From an uncultured Muribaculaceae bacterium (GTDB lineage Bacteria > Bacteroidota > Bacteroidia > Bacteroidales > Muribaculaceae), in assembly GCA_910578365.1 (NCBI GenBank), contig CAJTRC010000068.1:1-12933 (forward strand): 12,933 bases of DNA, written 5' to 3'. Position 1 is the first letter of the stretch; every line of letters starts with the position of its first letter. The notes beneath the pieces are model-generated. The model did no database searches, was not told the DNA's origin, and saw nothing but the letters and a program-made list of their open reading frames with translations. Of the stretch, positions 7,489-12,933 are shown one piece after another. Both the position numbers and the translations under genes were made by a program.

Positions 7489-7515
7489 CATACAAGCTAT
7501 TATGCACTACAACTC

Positions 7516-8892
7516 TTATCCCAGAGGTTCGAGCTGTACGGTGAAGTGGCGCATCAGTTCGGCCTCCCACACGATTTTCACACCGCGGGTGATGGTTTCG
7601 CGGCGATCATACACATTCTTCAAAGCCACAGCGATAACATCCATGTGGTTGTCGGTGTATACGCGGCGGGGGATTGCCAGACGCAGCAGGTCGAGGCCTC
7701 CGAAACGGTTTTCGCGGGTCACAGGGTCGCGGTCGGCCAGGATATAACCGATTTCGCAGCCGCGGATGCCTGCCTCGCGGTATAGCTCCACAGTAAGAGT
7801 CTGCGCGGGGAATTCTTCCTTGGGCACCTTGCTGAGCACCTTGCTGGCGTCGACAAAAATAGCGTGACCGCCGGCAGGACGCTGGTAGGGAATGCCGAAT
7901 TCGTCAAGGCGCTTGGCCAGATATTCCACCTGATGTATGCGGGTCTGCAGGTTGTCGAACTCGGTATTTTCGTCAAGACCTACAGCCAGCGCAGCCATGT
8001 CGCGGCCGTTCATACCGCCGTAGGTAAGATAGCCCTCAAAGGGTATGCAGAAGCACTTGGCGGCCTCGAACCAGTCTTCGTGGCGGGTAGCGATGAAACC
8101 GCCCATGTTCACGATGCCGTCTTTCTTGGCGCTCATGGTCATGGCGTCGGCCATGGAGAACATTTCCAGACAAATTTCCTTAATAGTCTTGTCGGCATAA
8201 CCCTCTTCGCGTGTCTTGATAAAGTATGCGTTTTCGGCAAAGCGGGCCGAGTCGAAAATCACGCGTTTGCCATAGCGGTCGGCGATGGCGCGCACCCGGC
8301 GCAGGTTTTCCATCGATACAGGCTGGCCGCCGGCGGTATTGTTGGTGATTGTTACGATTATAAACGGAATCTTGTCAGCTGCCAGCTTCAGAGCTTCTTC
8401 AAGTTTCACGGGGTCGACGTTGCCTTTGAACGGAACTTCGAGCTGGGTATCTTTAGCCTCGTCGACGGTGCAGTCGAGCGCTGTGGCCTTGCGGCTCTCG
8501 ATGTGTCCCTTAGTGGTGTCGAAGTGCGAGTTGCCCGGTACAATATCGCCGGCCTTTACCAAAGCCGAGAAGAGTACGTTCTCGGCAGCGCGCCCCTGGT
8601 GGGTGGGAATCACGTAGTCGAAACCGGTAATGCGGGTTACGGTATCTTTGAGTTGGAAGAACGAGCGTGCGCCGGCGTATGATTCGTCGCCGGTCATCAT
8701 AGCGGCCCACTGGCGGTCGCTCATTGCACCGGTGCCGGAGTCGGTCAGAAGGTCGATATACACATGCTCGGCACGGAGTTGAAATACGTTGTAGTGGGCG
8801 TCGCGGAGCCACTGCTCACGCTCTTCGCGGGTGGATTTACGGATGGGTTCAACCATCTTTATTTTCCATGATTCTGCAAAAGGTAGTTCCAT
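7516..8892 (-). CDS. tnaA: Tryptophanase
   Basis: The 458-aa cytoplasmic PLP enzyme splits L-tryptophan into indole, pyruvate and ammonia. It shows the beta-eliminating lyase signatures THQGRAAEN (97-105), NSHFDTTKGH (121-130) and the PLP-lysine loop MSAKKDG (253-259). Two residues that separate it from tyrosine phenol-lyase point to tryptophanase: Asp125 in FDTT (Thr in the phenol-lyase) and Ile in GIRGCEIG, where the phenol-lyase has Arg. The start is the ATG at 8892 (MELPFAESWKIKMVEPIRKS), which matches Bacteroides homologues; a longer frame to 8946 would run through the upstream terminator and promoter. No TnaC-like leader peptide is visible. It is transcribed alone. Confidence 0.96.
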   Translation of the reverse strand: MELPFAESWKIKMVEPIRKSTREEREQWLRDAHYNVFQLRAEHVYIDLLTDSGTGAMSDRQWAAMMTGDESYAGARSFFQLKDTVTRITGFDYVIPTHQGRAAENVLFSALVKAGDIVPGNSHFDTTKGHIESRKATALDCTVDEAKDTQLEVPFKGNVDPVKLEEALKLAADKIPFIIVTITNNTAGGQPVSMENLRRVRAIADRYGKRVIFDSARFAENAYFIKTREEGYADKTIKEICLEMFSMADAMTMSAKKDGIVNMGGFIATRHEDWFEAAKCFCIPFEGYLTYGGMNGRDMAALAVGLDENTEFDNLQTRIHQVEYLAKRLDEFGIPYQRPAGGHAIFVDASKVLSKVPKEEFPAQTLTVELYREAGIRGCEIGYILADRDPVTRENRFGGLDLLRLAIPRRVYTDNHMDVIAVALKNVYDRRETITRGVKIVWEAELMRHFTVQLEPLG

Positions 8893-8916
8893 GATAAGGA
8901 TTTTAGGGTTTGTTTG

Positions 8917-8947
8917 CGAAATTACAAAAAAAACGCGAGAATCCAAA
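8917..8947 (-). promoter_or_regulatory. Promoter of tnaA, nested in a terminator
   Basis: On the minus strand TTTG (8947-8944), a 19-nt spacer and TAATTTCG (8924-8917) match the Bacteroidetes promoter with one difference. It gives a ~20-nt leader before the ATG at 8892. The -33 box lies in the loop of the preceding terminator hairpin, and its downstream arm and T8 run form the spacer. Confidence 0.6.
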
Positions 8948-8956
8948 CATCTCGCG
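8926..8956 (-). terminator. Terminator of the secreted-protein gene upstream of tnaA
   Basis: CGCGAGA (8934-8940) pairs with TCTCGCG (8950-8956) around a 9-nt loop. On the minus strand an uninterrupted T8 follows (8933-8926). The plus side is also T-rich (8957-8970), so it may work both ways. Confidence 0.8.
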
Positions 8957-8989
8957 TTTTTTATTTTATTTAAGCCTATTAAGTCGGAT

Positions 8990-10009
8990 TCAGAAGGCTA
9001 TCTTCTCGACGGTGCTTTCGCCGTTCGACAGTATGGTTTTCACCATATGCACACCCTTGGCAAGGGCGGCGTTCTTAACCGAATTCTTATCTGTGGCCTG
9101 AAGCACACGGCGACCGTACAGGTCGTACACCTCGTAGCCTACAACCTCGGCTTTGAGGCCGTCGGCGGCTATGTTGTCCACACTGTTGGCAGCATTCATG
9201 TCGAAGTAATACGCATAGTACTGCACGGGGCTATTGTAATCCCAGTTGTTAATTGCCCAGGTCACAATCTTGCCCGCGTCGCGGCTGGCCACAGTCGCAC
9301 CGCTGATAAGCAGTTCGTCGTATATTGGGGCGTAGGTTTCGGGCTCATAGTCCACTTCCACAGTATGGGTCATGTTTTTTCGCATCCATTCGCCGTAATC
9401 GGGACGTAGATTATTAATGTAATCGTAGATGCTTATAAGTTCGCCGTCCTCGGTTTCGATATAGCCCTGCAGATTGCCGTCCATCACGGGAGTGGATGCC
9501 GTGATACGTCCGTCGGCCAGAACCGACCATACCGAAAGGTTTTTCACATTGCCAAGAACTTCGTACTCGCCGGTGGCTATGTCGATGCGTGCCGGGAAGG
9601 TCAGTTGCGCCGACCATATATCGTCGGGATTCTCAAGTACAGTCAGAGTCGATGCCACTTTCTTGCCGTCAGGAGTAATCGACGAACTGTTGTACTGGAA
9701 GGACGGGAGCTTGGCTGTGAATTCCTCAAATACTGTAAAAAACTCTGCCACCTTATTGTTATACTCTTCGACAAGGGCATTCCATTCGTCGACTGCCTCG
9801 TTATATTCGGCAATGGCCTCAGGGCTCAGATATTCGGCCACGTTGGGAAAAAGGTCGGAGTCGTAGCCACCATCAGCCCAGTCGTTCATAGCCTGAGTGT
9901 AGCTGTTGCGCATTTCGTCGGTCATATAGTCGATGGCTTCGGGCGACTTCGGCAGATTCTCAGGGTATTTTGGCCACTCCATGCCCTCGGGACGGAATTT
10001 GTTTTCCAT
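8990..10009 (-). CDS. Secreted protein, C-terminal fragment with sorting-like domain
   Basis: 339 aa from the first in-frame ATG after an internal TAG. It has no signal peptide of its own. It includes a Glu/Tyr/Pro-rich, probably helical section (residues ~1-95, EWPKYPENLP..., EYNEAVDEWNALVEEYN), a beta-rich middle, and a C-terminal module (YEVYDLYGRRVLQ...KGVHMVKTILSNGE...VEKIAF) of the T9SS type-A sorting kind. It is in the same frame as the fragment ending at 10043, separated only by TAG plus 11 codons (NENGEWSYTLL), so both are parts of one ~565-codon gene. By itself it would be an unexported remnant; with read-through it would be the tail of a surface protein. Confidence 0.72.
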   Translation of the reverse strand: MENKFRPEGMEWPKYPENLPKSPEAIDYMTDEMRNSYTQAMNDWADGGYDSDLFPNVAEYLSPEAIAEYNEAVDEWNALVEEYNNKVAEFFTVFEEFTAKLPSFQYNSSSITPDGKKVASTLTVLENPDDIWSAQLTFPARIDIATGEYEVLGNVKNLSVWSVLADGRITASTPVMDGNLQGYIETEDGELISIYDYINNLRPDYGEWMRKNMTHTVEVDYEPETYAPIYDELLISGATVASRDAGKIVTWAINNWDYNSPVQYYAYYFDMNAANSVDNIAADGLKAEVVGYEVYDLYGRRVLQATDKNSVKNAALAKGVHMVKTILSNGESTVEKIAF

Positions 10010-10042
10010 CAGCAGGGTGTACGACCACTCGCCATTCTCATT

Positions 10043-10045
10043 CTA
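10043..10045 (-). pseudogene. In-frame TAG interrupting an otherwise intact gene (8990-10687)
   Basis: Translation on both sides of this codon stays in one frame from 10687 to 8990 (1698 nt) with no other stop. Signal peptide and C-terminal sorting-like domain lie on opposite sides of it. TAG is a normal terminator elsewhere in the window (xerC ends with it), so genome-wide recoding of TAG is unlikely. Confidence 0.7.
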
Positions 10046-10687
10046 GGTATATATAATAGGTTCGTTGTACATACCTGAGTAATCGTGTACCTGGCCGGAG
10101 ATGGTCTTGCCGTCGTCGCTGATTGTCACAGCCGTGATGTACTGTGCAGGACGGCTTGTGAAGTCGACATTGGGGCAAGGCAGCACATGATATTCGCCGT
10201 AGCCGTCGCCCTCGGCATCCCAGTACACCGGCAGCTGCATGGTTTCGGGACTGAAATCCGGCGCTACAAGATTGAGCGAACCGCATATACGCGAGCCGTC
10301 GGGTGTGATACCGTTGCAAAGCGACACACCTACACTGCCGGCGGTATGCAGATTGTACCACTTGCCCTCTTTCCAGTAGGCGGCATTAGTATCCAGCGAG
10401 GTCGAGGAAAGCACCACGCCGGTGTCGCTGATGATATTTCCCGAGCCCACACGATAGCTGTTACCGGAAAAGTTGCCTAAGTCGTCGTACGCCTTGTAGT
10501 CCCAGCGCTGACCGGTTTCAAGGTCTATGATCGACAGGTCTTCGTATGCGTTCGATACCATATATTTGCCGTTGGGCGACAAAAACTGGGCAGTGGCATT
10601 TTCGATGATACACGGGCTTGCCGGAGGCTGTGCAAACACAGATACTGAGCCCAGAGCTGCGCTTAAAAGTAGTAGATTTTTTTTCAT
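10043..10687 (-). CDS. Secreted beta-repeat protein, N-terminal fragment (ends at an in-frame TAG)
   Basis: 214 aa with a signal peptide (MKKNLLLLSAALGSVSVFA-QPP). Repeated strand units such as FLSPNGKYMVSNAYEDLSII, GITPDGSRICGSLNL and TISDDGKTISGQV recall propeller or HAF-type repeats of exported Bacteroidetes proteins. The frame stops at TAG (10045-10043) in EPIIYT-stop-NENGEWSY, and the protein sequence continues sensibly beyond. The full gene would span 8990-10687, with the sorting-like tail at the far end. Either a recent nonsense mutation, a stop-codon suppression event or a sequencing or assembly error is possible. Its function is not recognisable. Confidence 0.72.
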   Translation of the reverse strand: MKKNLLLLSAALGSVSVFAQPPASPCIIENATAQFLSPNGKYMVSNAYEDLSIIDLETGQRWDYKAYDDLGNFSGNSYRVGSGNIISDTGVVLSSTSLDTNAAYWKEGKWYNLHTAGSVGVSLCNGITPDGSRICGSLNLVAPDFSPETMQLPVYWDAEGDGYGEYHVLPCPNVDFTSRPAQYITAVTISDDGKTISGQVHDYSGMYNEPIIYT

Positions 10688-10743
10688 TTACTATAGCTTT
10701 TGATTCGTAAGTGAATACATATAAGCAGTCAATTTTTTCAAAT

Positions 10744-10774
10744 CAATAGTAATCAGTTACAAATTAAATACAAA
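10744..10774 (-). promoter_or_regulatory. Probable promoter of the interrupted secreted-protein gene
   Basis: On the minus strand TTTG (10774-10771), a 19-nt spacer and TACTATTG (10751-10744) match the Bacteroidetes consensus with one difference in the -7 box. Transcription would start about 50 nt before the ATG at 10687. Confidence 0.45.
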
Positions 10775-10829
10775 TTTTCAAATTATGCAAGTCAGCGCCC
10801 TATTTATCTTCATCCTCTCATCAAAATGA

Positions 10830-10861
10830 TTTGTAAAAACATAAAAAATTAAGTAATTTTG
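10830..10861 (+). promoter_or_regulatory. Promoter of the CobW-family gene
   Basis: TTTG (10830-10833), a 20-nt spacer and TAATTTTG (10854-10861) match the Bacteroidetes consensus perfectly. The leader to the ATG at 10882 is only ~15 nt. I see no riboswitch or obvious Zur-type palindrome in so short a leader; an operator could overlap the promoter. Confidence 0.7.
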
Positions 10862-10881
10862 CCATGTAATTCAAATTGAAA

Positions 10882-12138
10882 ATGGCTAAACTAATCCCCG
10901 TGCTACTGCTGACCGGCTATCTCGGCAGTGGCAAGACCACTCTGCTCAACCGCATACTCAACAACCGACGCGGCATACGCTTTGCTGTAATAGTCAACGA
11001 CATCGGCGAAATAAATATAGATGCCGAACTGATTCAGAAAGGCGGCATCGTAGGCCAGGACGGCTCCGACGACCTTGTAGCCCTGCAGAACGGCTGCATC
11101 TGCTGCACTCTGAAAATGGACCTCATAAAGCAGATTACCGACATCACCAACACTGGCCGATTCGACTACATTGTTATCGAAGCCAGCGGCATCTGCGAAC
11201 CGGCTCCGATAGCTCAGACCATATGCACTATCCCGGCCATGGCCGGACCCGACTTCAAAGGAACCCTGCCCCACCTCGACTGCATTGCCACTGTGGTCGA
11301 CGCCCTGAGGCTGCAATCGGAGTTCGACTGCGGCGATAGCCTGCACCGCGACAATATCGACGACGAAGACATCGAAAACCTTATCATACAGCAAATAGAG
11401 TTCTGCAACATTATTCTGCTGAATAAAATCAGCGAGGTTACGCCTCAGCAGGCAGCACGCATCCGCGCCATAATCCGCGCCATACAGCCTAAAGCCAAAA
11501 TCATAGCATGCGATTACTGCGACATTGACCTCGACCTGCTACTCGACACCGGCATGTTCGACTTCGAAGACGTGGCCACATCTGCCACATGGGTACGCGA
11601 AATCGAAGGCCCCAACCCCGACGACGAACACCACCACCATGAACATGAACATCACCATCATGAGCATGAGCATGAACATGAACACGAACATGAGCATGAA
11701 CATGAAGAAGGCTGCGACGGAGGCGAGTACTGCCACTGCCACCACCATCACCACGGAGAAGGAGAAGCTGAAGAATACGGTATCCAGACTTTTGTGTACT
11801 TCCGTCGACGTCCATTCGACCTCAACCGCTTCGACTATTTCTGCGACAAGCAGTGGCCACGCAATATAATCCGCAGCAAAGGCGTAATATACTTTGCCGA
11901 AAACACCGACATGTCGTACCTCTTCGAGCAGGCCGGAGTGCAGAAAAAACTGCAGGAAGCCGGCTACTGGTTCGCAACCGCCCCCGAAGAAGAATTACAG
12001 CAAATGATGGCCAACAACCCGCGCCTGGCTGCCGACTGGGACCCCGAATACGGCGACCGCATGATTAAACTCGTAATAATTGGCCAGCACCTCAATCGCC
12101 ACGCCATAGAAAGCGCCCTCGACAACTGCCTCAAATGA
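10882..12138 (+). CDS. COG0523/CobW-family GTPase, probable zinc metallochaperone
   Basis: The 418-aa product has the Walker A motif GYLGSGKTT (12-20), a switch region NDIGEINIDAE (39-49), the metal-binding GCICC (Cys72, 74, 75), a Walker-B-like IVIEASG (97-103) and NKIS (181-184) where the guanine-specificity motif NKxD is expected. Residues 250-291 are a His/Cys-rich insert with 22 His and 3 Cys, followed by a CobW C-terminal domain to the end. Family members hydrolyse GTP to deliver a metal to target proteins. No cobalamin or nitrile-hydratase genes are nearby, so zinc handling is the better guess than cobalt or iron. I chose the ATG at 10882 over a TTG two codons upstream. Its stop codon abuts a minus-strand terminator. 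Confidence 0.92.
   Translation: MAKLIPVLLLTGYLGSGKTTLLNRILNNRRGIRFAVIVNDIGEINIDAELIQKGGIVGQDGSDDLVALQNGCICCTLKMDLIKQITDITNTGRFDYIVIEASGICEPAPIAQTICTIPAMAGPDFKGTLPHLDCIATVVDALRLQSEFDCGDSLHRDNIDDEDIENLIIQQIEFCNIILLNKISEVTPQQAARIRAIIRAIQPKAKIIACDYCDIDLDLLLDTGMFDFEDVATSATWVREIEGPNPDDEHHHHEHEHHHHEHEHEHEHEHEHEHEEGCDGGEYCHCHHHHHGEGEAEEYGIQTFVYFRRRPFDLNRFDYFCDKQWPRNIIRSKGVIYFAENTDMSYLFEQAGVQKKLQEAGYWFATAPEEELQQMMANNPRLAADWDPEYGDRMIKLVIIGQHLNRHAIESALDNCLK
11629..11754 (+). repeat. His-codon hexanucleotide repeat in the CobW-family gene
   Basis: The DNA alternates CAT/CAC with GAA/GAG codons (for example CATGAACATGAACACGAACA), encoding a His-Glu dipeptide repeat after two HHHH runs, then EYCHC and HHHHH. 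Third positions vary, so it is an imperfect repeat. Each unit is 6 bp, so slippage would add or remove His-Glu pairs without breaking the frame. Confidence 0.8.
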
Positions 12139-12222
12139 AAAAAGGAGCGCCGACAACGCTATCCCACACTTGGCTCGTAATTGTCCAGATTCGGCGAAGG
12201 AAAGGATTGCGTCGGCGCTCCT
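12138..12222 (-). terminator. Long hairpin terminator, minus strand, abutting the cobW stop
   Basis: AGGAGCGCCGAC (12143-12154) pairs exactly with GTCGGCGCTCCT (12211-12222), and ATCC/GGAT (12161-12164 with 12204-12207) extends it. The T-run (A6 on the plus strand, 12138-12143) lies only on the minus side; the plus side continues GAATTATATC. It therefore terminates leftward RNA best. It might still serve as a 3' stem for the rightward cobW mRNA. Confidence 0.65.
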
Positions 12223-12314
12223 GAATTATATCGCACTTCAATGGGGGCGGTATACGTACATAATACCATCCGACGAGAGTGTGCAACCCGCAGTTGCAGA
12301 CCCGGGGCGGCATC
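12138..12314 (-). ncRNA. Candidate small RNA A, convergent with the CobW-family gene
   Basis: A perfect Bacteroidetes promoter (12321-12352) points left, and a long hairpin with six minus-strand T residues lies at 12138-12222, defining a transcript of about 175-180 nt. Internal stems include TGCAAC/GTTGCA (12282-12298) and GGTAT/ATACC (12249-12267), both tight hairpins. The loop of the terminal hairpin displays CGAATCTGGACAATT, which is also in candidate RNA B. The only frame of any length starts upstream of the predicted transcript start, so I do not think it codes. I do not recognise the family; searching Rfam models for Bacteroidales 6S and related RNAs would be decisive. Confidence 0.5.
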
Positions 12315-12320
12315 TTATTG

Positions 12321-12352
12321 CAAAGATAAAAATAAAACAACGTATACGCAAA
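12321..12352 (-). promoter_or_regulatory. Leftward promoter of candidate RNA A
   Basis: On the minus strand TTTG (12352-12349), a 20-nt spacer and TATCTTTG (12328-12321) match the Bacteroidetes consensus perfectly, with no protein gene downstream. Confidence 0.65.
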
Positions 12353-12428
12353 AAATTATTAAACATTTTAGAATTTTACGCTAAAAATCCATATCGCCGC
12401 TATATCAGTGTTAATACTTCGCGAAAAA

Positions 12429-12460
12429 TTTGGACATTTAGAAATTAAGTAGTAAATTTG
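12429..12460 (+). promoter_or_regulatory. Rightward promoter of candidate RNA B
   Basis: TTTG (12429-12432), a 20-nt spacer and TAAATTTG (12453-12460) match the Bacteroidetes consensus perfectly. It points away from the promoter at 12321-12352, with about 76 nt between the two. Confidence 0.68.
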
Positions 12461-12466
12461 TGACCT

Positions 12467-12695
12467 GAAGTTACGACACAACTTTATATCTACATAATAG
12501 AAAGCGTTTTAGTACGTCGCTTACACGAATCTGGACAATTCGATACCCAAGGCCGACCGCTACAAACGTTCATTTTAGCCGTATATATATCATTAGCATA
12601 TATCCGACTTAGAGTGAGCTGTTTTCGCGTAATTCACTTGGGTGGCAGTCCAGAGCCAGTGTGAGGGAATACGCCAATCGGCTCACCTTTTTATT
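12467..12695 (+). ncRNA. Candidate structured small RNA B
   Basis: A perfect promoter precedes, and a T-rich end follows at 12687-12695. Three nested helices form a rod: TTACAC (12521-12526) with GTGTGA (12659-12664, one G-U), CTGGAC (12531-12536) with GTCCAG (12648-12653), and ACCCAAG (12545-12551) with CTTGGGT (12637-12643). The inner ~85 nt carry an AT hairpin (12585-12603) and AGTGAG/TTCACT (12613-12618 with 12633-12638). A 5' hairpin AAGCG/CGCTT lies near 12503-12522. A long interrupted rod of ~200 nt resembles 6S-type RNAs, so a 6S-like RNA of Bacteroidales is my first guess, unproven. No reading frame of note fits. Confidence 0.55.
12661..12693 (+). terminator. Probable terminator of candidate RNA B
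   Basis: GTGAG (12661-12665) pairs with CTCAC (12682-12686), followed by CTTTTTATTAT. The 5' arm overlaps the 3' strand of the outermost rod helix (12659-12664), and GAGCC/GGCTC (12653-12657 with 12680-12684) is a further alternative, so the 3' end can fold in competing ways. Confidence 0.5.
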
Positions 12696-12765
12696 ATGTA
12701 CCCGCAGGACATATCACTACAATAAATAATTAATCAATCGCGGAATACACACACTGTTTTCACAA

Positions 12766-12793
12766 AGCCGCCTCGGGTATTTACGGGGCGGCT
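12766..12793. repeat. GC-rich hairpin
   Basis: AGCCGCCTCG (12766-12775) pairs with CGGGGCGGCT (12784-12793) with one G-U pair around an 8-nt loop. Neither side has a good T-run, so it is a structured element rather than a clear terminator. Confidence 0.5.
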
Positions 12794-12829
12794 CTGAAGA
12801 TTCCAAATCGAAGTGCAAAACTTTGAGAT

Positions 12830-12902
12830 GGGCATTAGTCGTTCTCCTCTCTCCTTCTGGCGAGGGGATGCCCAAGCGGCGGGGGCGGCCTAAACCGCCC
12901 CC
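12830..12902. repeat. Two GC-rich hairpins at the right edge
   Basis: GGGCAT (12830-12835) pairs with ATGCCC (12868-12873), with inner CCTC/GAGG. Then GGGGGCGG (12881-12888) pairs exactly with CCGCCCCC (12895-12902) around CCTAAA. There is no T-run on either strand and no coding frame. They may belong to an element that continues past the window. Confidence 0.5.
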
Positions 12903-12933
12903 AAGAGCGGACAGCAGCAGAACATACTGGCAA

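Larger units (their letters stand above)
12179..12540. repeat. Inverted 15-nt repeat shared by the two candidate RNAs
   Basis: AATTGTCCAGATTCG at 12179-12193 and its exact reverse complement CGAATCTGGACAATT at 12526-12540 lie 332 nt apart. Beyond the arms, CTTGG (12169-12173) and CCAAG (12547-12551) continue the similarity with slightly different spacing. Each copy is on the sense strand of its predicted transcript. A diverged duplicated RNA element or the ends of a small mobile element would both fit. Confidence 0.65.

Noticed and set aside
7524..7540. GGTTCGAG resembling a tRNA T-loop
   Set aside because: It falls inside the tryptophanase C-terminus, and no acceptor or anticodon arms fit around it.
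7864..8682. 272-codon open frame on the plus strand
   Set aside because: It is the mirror of the tryptophanase gene, which is unmistakable on the minus strand.
8893..8946. Longer N-terminus for tryptophanase
   Set aside because: The extra 18 codons cross the upstream terminator hairpin and the tnaA promoter; the protein aligns with Bacteroides tryptophanases from MELPFAESW.
10862..10881. Cobalamin riboswitch or zinc-type operator before the CobW-family gene
   Set aside because: The leader is only about 15 nt, with no riboswitch motifs and no clear palindrome.
11629..11754. Hexanucleotide repeats as a CRISPR-like array
   Set aside because: Units are 6 bp without spacers and encode an in-frame His-Glu tract in the CobW-family protein.
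12131..12340. 69-codon minus-strand frame through candidate RNA A
   Set aside because: Its start lies upstream of the predicted transcript start and it passes through the terminator hairpin; the composition is not protein-like.
12600..12700. Riboswitch, SRP RNA, tmRNA or RNase P RNA in the right-hand intergenic region
   Set aside because: I looked for their conserved cores (for example the SRP GGAAG tetraloop region and cobalamin-riboswitch boxes) on both strands and did not find them.

Overview
The window looks like chromosomal DNA of a gut-type member of the Bacteroidales, possibly Muribaculaceae-like. The reasons are the rpsU-xerC-hpf gene order, a TonB-dependent receptor paired with a DUF4249 lipoprotein, T9SS-type-A-like C-terminal modules, a Bacteroides-like tryptophanase, and repeated matches to the Bacteroidetes sigma promoter (-33 TTTG, 19-20 nt spacer, -7 TAnnTTTG). 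Genus-level placement is inference.

Layout: (a) 1-447 has no gene. It holds two inverted repeats and a strong rightward terminator. (b) 448-5477, minus strand, is a tightly coupled four-gene operon for exported proteins (neighbouring genes overlap or sit 1 nt apart). In order of transcription it encodes a small exported protein with a sorting-like C-terminus, a 577-aa exported protein of unknown family, a TonB-dependent receptor without the usual N-terminal extension, and a DUF4249 lipoprotein. It probably forms an outer-membrane and surface uptake system of unknown substrate. (c) 5673-7420, plus strand, carries ribosomal protein bS21, a Xer-type tyrosine recombinase and a short hibernation factor HPF, with two matching promoters and a terminator. 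hpf has a perfect Shine-Dalgarno sequence, unlike its neighbours. (d) 7457-8947, minus strand, is tryptophanase (indole production). Its promoter is embedded in the terminator hairpin of the gene upstream. (e) 8990-10687, minus strand, is one secreted-protein gene cut in two by a single in-frame TAG. (f) 10830-12138, plus strand, is a COG0523/CobW-family GTPase with a long His/Cys-rich metal-binding insert built from a hexanucleotide repeat.

(g) 12139-12933 has no convincing protein gene, but it is not empty. Two divergent promoters fire outward from about 12321-12460. The leftward one leads to a candidate ~180-nt RNA ending in a U6 terminator that abuts the cobW stop codon. The rightward one leads to a candidate ~230-nt RNA with three nested long-range helices and a terminator-like 3' end. 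Both candidate RNAs contain the same 15-nt sequence CGAATCTGGACAATT. This pair of possible small RNAs is the most interesting unexplained signal in the window. GC-rich hairpins fill the right edge.
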